A DNA stretch of 5,335 bases from Promicromonosporaceae bacterium (GTDB lineage Bacteria > Actinomycetota > Actinomycetes > Actinomycetales > Cellulomonadaceae). The stretch covers positions 1 through 5,335 of the forward strand of contig WRIF01000136.1 in assembly GCA_009782865.1 (NCBI GenBank), written 5' to 3'. Position 1 is the stretch's first letter, and every line of letters begins with the position of its first letter. Below, piece by piece: positions 1 to 5,335 of this stretch. The notes under the pieces are model-generated. The model was not told the origin of the DNA. It ran no database searches and worked only from the letters and a program-made list of their open reading frames with translations. Made by a program: the position numbers and the translations under genes.

Positions 1-444
1 GGCGCGGGGGCCCCCCTCCCCGAAGAGCGAGACCCCCGCCGTTGGGTGGCCTTGGGGGGGGGGGGCCCCGAACTCGGGGGTGTCGGTGCGGGCTACCACG
101 CCTCCGAGCGCGGCCGCCATGGCCTGGAAGCCGTAGCAGATGCCCAGCACGGGCACGCCGGCCGCGAAGATCGCCGGGTCAACCGCTGGGGCTCCCTCGG
201 CGTAGACGGAGCTGGGGCCGCCGGACAAGATGATCGCGGCCGGCTCCTTCGCCAGCAGCGCCTCGGCCCCTAAGGAGGCGGGCACCACCTCGGAGTAGAC
301 CGCAGCCTCGCGGACGCGGCGGGCGATCAGCTGGGCGTACTGGGCGCCGAAGTCGACCACCAGCACCGGGCGGGGGGCGGCGGGGCGGGCGGCGGCAGGT
401 TCGGTGGGGACTGCCGGGCTGGTGGAGGTTGCTGCTTCGGTCAC
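1..444 (-). CDS. guaA: GMP synthase (glutamine-hydrolysing), N-terminal amidotransferase part, cut by the left edge
   Basis: The enzyme converts XMP to GMP with glutamine and ATP in cytoplasmic purine synthesis. Only 148 codons are visible, covering most of the class I glutamine amidotransferase domain. Seen in order: [20 protein letters not shown] (about residues 27-46), the oxyanion-side motif [11 protein letters not shown] (71-81), and the nucleophile elbow GICYGFQAM with Cys at about residue 103. The catalytic His and Glu, the ATP pyrophosphatase domain and the dimerisation domain lie beyond the window. The start is GTG at 444; no other ATG, GTG or TTG occurs in frame back to the TGA stop at 517-519. 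This gives an Ala/Pro/Thr-rich leader of about 26 residues before the domain, longer than usual. No clear Shine-Dalgarno sequence is seen. After the conserved TDTPEFG, translation passes through a G12 tract into PPP and a poorly conserved stretch, then GVSLFGEG in the same frame. The last 65 bases may therefore contain sequence errors. It lies downstream of ptsI on the same strand. Confidence 0.95.
   Translation of the reverse strand, partial: MTEAATSTSPAVPTEPAAARPAAPRPVLVVDFGAQYAQLIARRVREAAVYSEVVPASLGAEALLAKEPAAIILSGGPSSVYAEGAPAVDPAIFAAGVPVLGICYGFQAMAAALGGVVARTDTPEFGAPPPQGHPTAGVSLFGEGGPRA
54..65. repeat. G12 homopolymer inside guaA
   Basis: Twelve consecutive G on the plus strand are read as Pro codons in guaA on the minus strand. 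The frame is the same before the tract (TDTPEFG) and after it (AGVSLFGEG). The residues encoded here do not resemble the usual GuaA sequence after E(F/Y)G, where a Thr and hydrophobic residues normally alternate. Nearby runs of G and C at positions 5-20 add to the impression of a low-quality contig end, although a real slippage tract cannot be excluded. Confidence 0.9.
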
Positions 445-552
445 CCGCCAAAGTTTACGGCAGACACAGGGGGGGACGCGGCCCTGTGGTTTCGAGACGG
501 TTGCTTTGCAACCTCCTCAACCGGCGGAGGTGCGGCTTGGAGACGGCCAGAA
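445..552. other. ptsI-guaA intergenic gap
   Basis: This is a 108-bp gap between the ptsI stop (TAG, 553-555) and the guaA GTG. It contains the stem-loop at 499-513 and an alternative, overlapping CCTCC/GGAGG pairing (512-516 with 526-530). I see no convincing -35/-10 pair for guaA and no recognisable riboswitch. Whether guaA is read through from ptsHI or has its own promoter cannot be decided from the sequence. Confidence 0.6.
499..513 (-). terminator. Small perfect stem-loop after ptsI (possible weak terminator or attenuator)
   Basis: GGTTGC-TTT-GCAACC forms a perfect 6-bp stem with a 3-nt loop. In the ptsHI direction it lies about 40 nt after the ptsI stop and about 55 nt before the guaA start. 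No T-rich tract follows on the minus strand, so it is a poor classical intrinsic terminator. The first bases of its 5' arm on the transcript (GG, positions 513-512) could instead pair in the CCTCC/GGAGG hairpin, so the two structures compete. Confidence 0.3.
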
Positions 553-2297
<1,745 letters not shown>

Positions 2298-2298
<1 letters not shown>

Positions 2299-2597
2299 CA
2301 CTTTGCCTTATCCGTCAGGATCGCCGGCAGCTCGTGGTCGAGGTCGGTCTCGATGAGCTCGCAGAGCAGGTCCAAGATGGCGGGCGCGTTCTCGACCTCC
2401 TCGACCTGCACCTCGACCACGTCTCCCTGGTAGGCGCCGAGCGTCATCAGCGAGAGGATCGAGGCGGCGTTGACGTTCTTGTCACCCTTGGCGACGCGCA
2501 CGGCGGCGCCGCAGACGCGGGCGGTCTGCGCGACAATCTTGGCGGGCCGGGCGTGAAGGCCGCTGGCGGAGGCGACGGTGACCTGGCGAGTGAGCAT
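2298..2597 (-). CDS. ptsH: Phosphocarrier protein HPr
   Basis: HPr accepts phosphate from enzyme I on a histidine and hands it to sugar-specific EIIA domains. The 99-residue product starts MLTRQVTV and has the active-site motif SGLHARPAK with His15 and Arg17. The second signature, [16 protein letters not shown], places Ser46 where Gram-positive HPr proteins carry the regulatory serine phosphorylated by HPr kinase. The C-terminal part ([18 protein letters not shown]) matches the last beta strand and helix. A tail of about ten residues ([12 protein letters not shown]) makes the protein slightly longer than the usual 85-90. The ATG at 2597 is preceded by AGGA (2608-2605) with a 7-nt spacing. The gene is first in the ptsHI operon, and its TGA overlaps the ptsI ATG. 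The 294-bp region upstream is shared with the divergent xfp. Confidence 0.97.
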
Positions 2598-2599
2598 TG

Positions 2600-2608
2600 C
2601 CTCATCCT
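2600..2608 (-). promoter_or_regulatory. ptsH ribosome binding site
   Basis: On the minus strand AGGATGAGG precedes CA and the ptsH ATG. AGGA at 2608-2605 has a 7-nt spacing and is the likely Shine-Dalgarno core. The site overlaps the TGA stop (2604-2602) of an upstream repeat-containing reading frame. Confidence 0.65.
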
Positions 2609-2669
2609 ACTTGGGGCCGCAACACCCCCGCCCACCGCGGGCGGCCTGCCCCACCGCCGGCGGCTGCCC

Positions 2670-2711
2670 CCGCCTTCCCACACCGTGGCGTTGGGCGGGG
2701 CCGGAAGGCGG
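2670..2711. repeat. 9-bp perfect inverted repeat in the ptsH leader region
   Basis: CCGCCTTCC (2670-2678) and GGAAGGCGG (2703-2711) are perfect reverse complements separated by 24 bases that are themselves GC-rich. The structure directly abuts the 45-bp repeat array. If the ptsHI transcript starts upstream of it, it could fold as a leader stem; it could also be a DNA-level site. Confidence 0.6.
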
Positions 2712-2716
2712 CTCGG

Positions 2717-2806
2717 GCTGCGATGCAGTACCCGCGGTAGCGGCCCTCCCGGCCCGCTCGCGCTGCGATGCAGTATCCGCGGTAGCGGCCCTCCCGGCCC
2801 GCTCGC
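2717..2806. repeat. Two tandem 45-bp repeats between ptsH and xfp
   Basis: Copy 1 is 2717-2761 and copy 2 is 2762-2806. They are identical except C2731 versus T2776 (44/45). A 7-base start of a third copy (GCTGCGA, 2807-2813) follows before the sequence diverges, and GCTCGG at 2711-2716 resembles the end of a preceding unit. Each unit contains the short palindrome CTGCGATGCAG and the palindrome CCGCGG. The 45-bp length is a multiple of three, so frames stay open through the array. Confidence 0.95.
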
Positions 2807-2828
2807 GCTGCGAAATCGACCAAGGTGC

Positions 2829-2843
2829 GGTGAAATAGCCACC
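2829..2843. promoter_or_regulatory. Possible CRP/GlxR-like operator upstream of xfp
   Basis: GGTGAAATAGCCACC has inverted arms GGTG and CACC around a TA-containing centre. It fits the actinobacterial CRP/GlxR consensus TGTGA-N2-TA-N2-TCACA only partly: the left half is good and the right half is shifted. It lies 48 bp before the xfp ATG, a reasonable position for control of either divergent gene. This is a weak call from pattern matching alone. Confidence 0.2.
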
Positions 2844-2879
2844 AGTGGGACGTCGTCGTCCCCAATCGCTACCGACCAC

Positions 2880-2885
2880 AAGGAG
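2880..2885 (+). promoter_or_regulatory. xfp ribosome binding site
   Basis: AAGGAG lies 6 nt before the ATG at 2892. It is a near-ideal Shine-Dalgarno sequence and fixes the start of xfp. Confidence 0.9.
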
Positions 2886-2891
2886 CCAGTA

Positions 2892-5335
2892 ATGTCCGAC
2901 GCTTGGCGCACCATCGGAGTGGAGAGGCTGCCCGATGCCACCCTGGAGACTCTCGACAGGTGGTGGCGAACCGCCAACTACCTCTCCGTCGGGCAGATCT
3001 ACCTGCTGAACAACCCCCTGCTACGCACCCCCCTGACCAAGGATGACGTCAAGCCGCGCCTCCTGGGGCACTGGGGCACCACCCCCGGCCTGACGTTCCT
3101 GTACGCGCACCTCAACCGCGCCGTCAAGGAGCGCGAGCAGCCCACGGTCTACGTCACCGGCCCCGGCCACGGCGGCCCCGGCCTGGTGGCTAGCGCCTAC
3201 CTGGACGGCACCTACACCGAGGTGTACCCCGACATCAGCCACGACACCGAGGGCGTGCGCCGCCTGTTCAAGCAGTTCTCGTTCCCCGGCGGCATCCCCA
3301 GCCACGTCGCCCCCGAGACCCCCGGCTCGATCCACGAGGGCGGCGAGCTCGGCTATGCCCTCTCCCATGCGTATGGCGCCGTGTTCGACAACCCGGACCT
3401 GCTGGTGTCCGCCGTCGTGGGTGATGGCGAGGCCGAGACCGGGCCGCTGGCCACCTCCTGGCATTCCAACAAGTTTGTCAACCCCCGGCAGGACGGGGTG
3501 GTGCTGCCGATCCTGCACCTGAACGGATACAAGATCGCCAACCCGACCGTCTTGGCGCGCATCCCGCGCGAGGAACTCGAGTCGCTGATGGTGGGCTACG
3601 GCCACCGGCCGTACTTCTTCGAGGTTCCCGATGGCTCCCCCGAGCCCCACGCGGAGTTCCACGCCCGCTTCGCCGCCCTCCTCGACGAGGTGCTCAACGA
3701 GATCGCCGCCATCAAGGCGCGGGCCGCCACCGGCGAAGAGTTCCGTCCCGCCTGGCCGATGATCGTCTTCCGCACGCCCAAGGGATGGACCGGCCCCGCC
3801 TACATCGATGGCAAGAAGACCACCGGCTGCTGGCGAGCCCACCAGGTGCCGTTGGCCTCGGCCCGGGACACCCGCGAGCACCTGGAGGTCCTTGAGGCGT
3901 GGCTGCAAAGCTACGGCCCCGAGGAACTGTTTGACGAGAACGGCGCCGTGCGGCCGGAAATCACCGCGCCCCTGGTGCCGCCCGGGGACTTGAGGATGAG
4001 CGCCAGCCCGTATGCCAACGGCGGCCTGCTGCTCAAGGACCTGCGCCTGCCCGACTTCCGCGACTTTGCCCTTGACGTGCCCTTCCCCGGCGGCAACGTC
4101 GCCGAGGCCACCAAGGAGCTCGGCAAGTTCTTCACCGAGGTGATCCGGCGCAACCCGGACAACTTCCGCATCTTCGGCCCCGACGAGACCGCCTCAAACC
4201 GCCTGCAGGCGGTGTACGACGTCACCAATAAGCAGTGGAACGCCGAGTTCTACGGCAGCGAGGTCGACGATCACCTGGCCCGGGTGGGCCGGGTGATGGA
4301 GATGCTCTCCGAACACCAGATTCAGGGCTGGCTCGAGGGCTACCTGCTGACGGGACGGCACGGCATGATGTCGTCCTACGAGGCCTTCATCCACATCGTC
4401 GCCTCGATGTTCAACCAGCATGCCAAGTGGCTGCGCGTCACCAACCACATCCCGTGGCGCCGCCCCATCGCCTCGCTGAACTACCTGCTGTCCAGCCACG
4501 TCTGGCGCCAGGACCACAACGGCTTCAGCCATCAAGACCCTGGCTTCATCGATCACGTGATCAACAAGAAGTCCGAGGTGGTCCGGGTGTACCTGCCGCC
4601 GGACGCCAACACCCTGCTCTCGACGTTCGACCACTGCCTGCGCTCACGGCAGTACGTCAACGTCGTCGTCGCCGGCAAGCAGCCGGCCCCGCAGTGGCTG
4701 ACCATGGAACAGGCCGTGGAGCACTGCACGCGCGGCCTGGGCATCTGGGAGTGGGCCGGCACGGAGAAGGACGGGGTCGAGCCAGACGTCGTCCTGGCCG
4801 CCGCCGGTGACGTCCCGACGCTGGAGATCCTCGCCGCCGCCGACATCCTGCGCCGCGAGTGCCCCGACCTTACGGTTCGCGTGATCAACGTGGTCGACCT
4901 GATGCGCCTGCAGGACCCGAAGGAGCATCCGCACGGCCTGTCCTCCATGGAGTTTGACGGCTACTTCACGGCCGACAAGCCGATCATCTTCGCGTATCAC
5001 GGCTACCCGTGGCTGATCCACCGCCTCACCTACCGTCGCACCGGGCACGTCAACATCCACGCCCGCGGCTACAAGGAGGAGGGCACCACCACCACCCCGT
5101 TCGACATGGTGATGCTCAACGACATGGACCGCTTCCACCTCGTGATGGACGTGATCGACCGGGTGCCCGGCATGGCGTCGCGCTACGCCGGCCTGCGCCA
5201 GCGCATGCAGGACGCCCGCATCCGGGCGCGGGAGTACACGCGCCAGTGGGGCGACGACCTGCCCGAGATCCGCGACTGGAACTGGCAGGGCGCCACCGAT
5301 GACCAGTCGGCCGAGGCGGCCCTCTCCGCCCCCCC
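2892..5335 (+). CDS. xfp: Xylulose-5-phosphate/fructose-6-phosphate phosphoketolase, 3' end cut by the window
   Basis: This thiamine-diphosphate enzyme cleaves xylulose-5-P (and often fructose-6-P) with phosphate to acetyl-phosphate plus glyceraldehyde-3-P (or erythrose-4-P). Visible are 814 codons plus two bases; family members have about 790-830 residues, so only a short C-terminal piece should be missing. Seen in order: GHWGTTPG (His60), GPGHGGPG (His93), GGIPSH (His138) with [20 protein letters not shown], the TPP/Mg motif GDGEAETGP (177-185), [30 protein letters not shown] (His317), GPDETASNR (429-437), SEHQ with Glu474 (equivalent to the transketolase cofactor-activating Glu), [13 protein letters not shown], and [18 protein letters not shown] (His547). 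The C-terminal domain shows [17 protein letters not shown] and GTTTTPFDM. All expected active-site histidines are present and the frame is unbroken. Substrate preference (X5P only or also F6P) cannot be told. The product would feed acetate kinase or phosphotransacetylase; ackA often accompanies xfp and may lie beyond the right edge. Confidence 0.97.
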   Translation, partial: MSDAWRTIGVERLPDATLETLDRWWRTANYLSVGQIYLLNNPLLRTPLTKDDVKPRLLGHWGTTPGLTFLYAHLNRAVKEREQPTVYVTGPGHGGPGLVASAYLDGTYTEVYPDISHDTEGVRRLFKQFSFPGGIPSHVAPETPGSIHEGGELGYALSHAYGAVFDNPDLLVSAVVGDGEAETGPLATSWHSNKFVNPRQDGVVLPILHLNGYKIANPTVLARIPREELESLMVGYGHRPYFFEVPDGSPEPHAEFHARFAALLDEVLNEIAAIKARAATGEEFRPAWPMIVFRTPKGWTGPAYIDGKKTTGCWRAHQVPLASARDTREHLEVLEAWLQSYGPEELFDENGAVRPEITAPLVPPGDLRMSASPYANGGLLLKDLRLPDFRDFALDVPFPGGNVAEATKELGKFFTEVIRRNPDNFRIFGPDETASNRLQAVYDVTNKQWNAEFYGSEVDDHLARVGRVMEMLSEHQIQGWLEGYLLTGRHGMMSSYEAFIHIVASMFNQHAKWLRVTNHIPWRRPIASLNYLLSSHVWRQDHNGFSHQDPGFIDHVINKKSEVVRVYLPPDANTLLSTFDHCLRSRQYVNVVVAGKQPAPQWLTMEQAVEHCTRGLGIWEWAGTEKDGVEPDVVLAAAGDVPTLEILAAADILRRECPDLTVRVINVVDLMRLQDPKEHPHGLSSMEFDGYFTADKPIIFAYHGYPWLIHRLTYRRTGHVNIHARGYKEEGTTTTPFDMVMLNDMDRFHLVMDVIDRVPGMASRYAGLRQRMQDARIRAREYTRQWGDDLPEIRDWNWQGATDDQSAEAALSAP

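Larger units (their letters stand above)
2598..2891. other. Divergent ptsH/xfp intergenic region, no established gene
   Basis: These 294 bp separate ptsH (leftward) from xfp (rightward) and must hold the control elements of both. Contents from left to right: the ptsH ribosome binding site (2600-2608); a GC-rich hairpin with arms CCGCCC (2628-2633) and GGGCGG (2639-2644); the long inverted repeat 2670-2711; the 45-bp tandem repeats 2717-2806 with short partial copies on both sides; a CRP/GlxR-like inverted repeat at 2829-2843; and the xfp Shine-Dalgarno sequence at 2880-2885. I could not find a convincing -35/-10 pair on either strand, which is common for high-GC actinobacteria. Several frames stay open here because of the base composition. 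Confidence 0.75.

Noticed and set aside
445..552. Guanine riboswitch before guaA
   Set aside because: No purine-riboswitch core or three-way junction can be recognised; only short hairpins are present.
2711..2813. CRISPR array
   Set aside because: The two 45-bp copies are directly adjacent with no spacers.
2815..2836. xfp promoter with -35 TCGACC and -10 TGAAAT
   Set aside because: The hexamers are only about 10 bp apart, far from the 16-18 bp needed, and no better pair was found.
2578..2838. Plus-strand 86-codon frame with repeated CDAV(P/S)[10 protein letters not shown]
   Set aside because: It overlaps the ptsH start in antisense, has no clear ribosome binding site and ends shortly before xfp. 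The repeated peptide is a direct result of the DNA repeat.
2447..2977. 176-codon minus-strand frame crossing ptsH, the intergenic region and the xfp start
   Set aside because: It overlaps the true ptsH and xfp starts, is Pro/Ser/Arg-rich and has no motif. It repeats only because the 45-bp units are a multiple of three.
3021..3908. 295-codon open frame on the minus strand opposite xfp
   Set aside because: It mirrors the codon structure of xfp, which has continuous family motifs on the plus strand; the product shows no recognisable domain.

Overview
The window is very GC-rich (roughly 70 %), with G or C at most third codon positions. It holds four recognisable protein genes and no RNA gene. 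GC content, codon use, a GTG start and the protein sequences point to a high-GC actinobacterium. The mix of a Xfp-type phosphoketolase with PTS general components would suit a fermentative lineage such as Propionibacteriaceae or a relative, but that placement is a guess. Both window edges cut genes, and the left edge is rich in G/C homopolymers.

Left part, minus strand, read right to left: ptsH (HPr, 2597-2298), ptsI (enzyme I, 2298-553) and the 5' portion of guaA (GMP synthase, 444 to beyond position 1). ptsH and ptsI overlap by one base (TGATG) and are surely one operon. guaA follows after a 108-bp gap that holds a small perfect stem-loop. It could be read through from ptsI or have its own promoter.

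Middle, 2598-2891: a 294-bp divergent intergenic region with no established gene. It contains a near-perfect tandem duplication of a 45-bp unit (44/45 identical), a 9-bp perfect inverted repeat, a smaller GC-rich stem near ptsH, and a degenerate CRP/GlxR-like site close to xfp. A repeat-bearing reading frame of 87 codons runs toward ptsH and stops 4 nt before its ATG. This is the least explained part of the window.

Right part, plus strand: xfp (phosphoketolase) from 2892 through the right edge, 814 codons visible and nearly complete, with an excellent Shine-Dalgarno sequence.

Functionally, HPr and enzyme I carry phosphate from PEP to sugar permeases (PTS uptake). Phosphoketolase splits xylulose-5-P and/or fructose-6-P to acetyl-phosphate. 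Sugar uptake and a sugar-splitting bypass therefore share one divergent control region, which makes coordinated regulation plausible though unproven. No wholly new system is evident. The items most worth follow-up are the 45-bp repeat region with its MIRU-like ORF arrangement, an in-frame 48-bp duplication in the ptsI tail, and the G12 tract in guaA.
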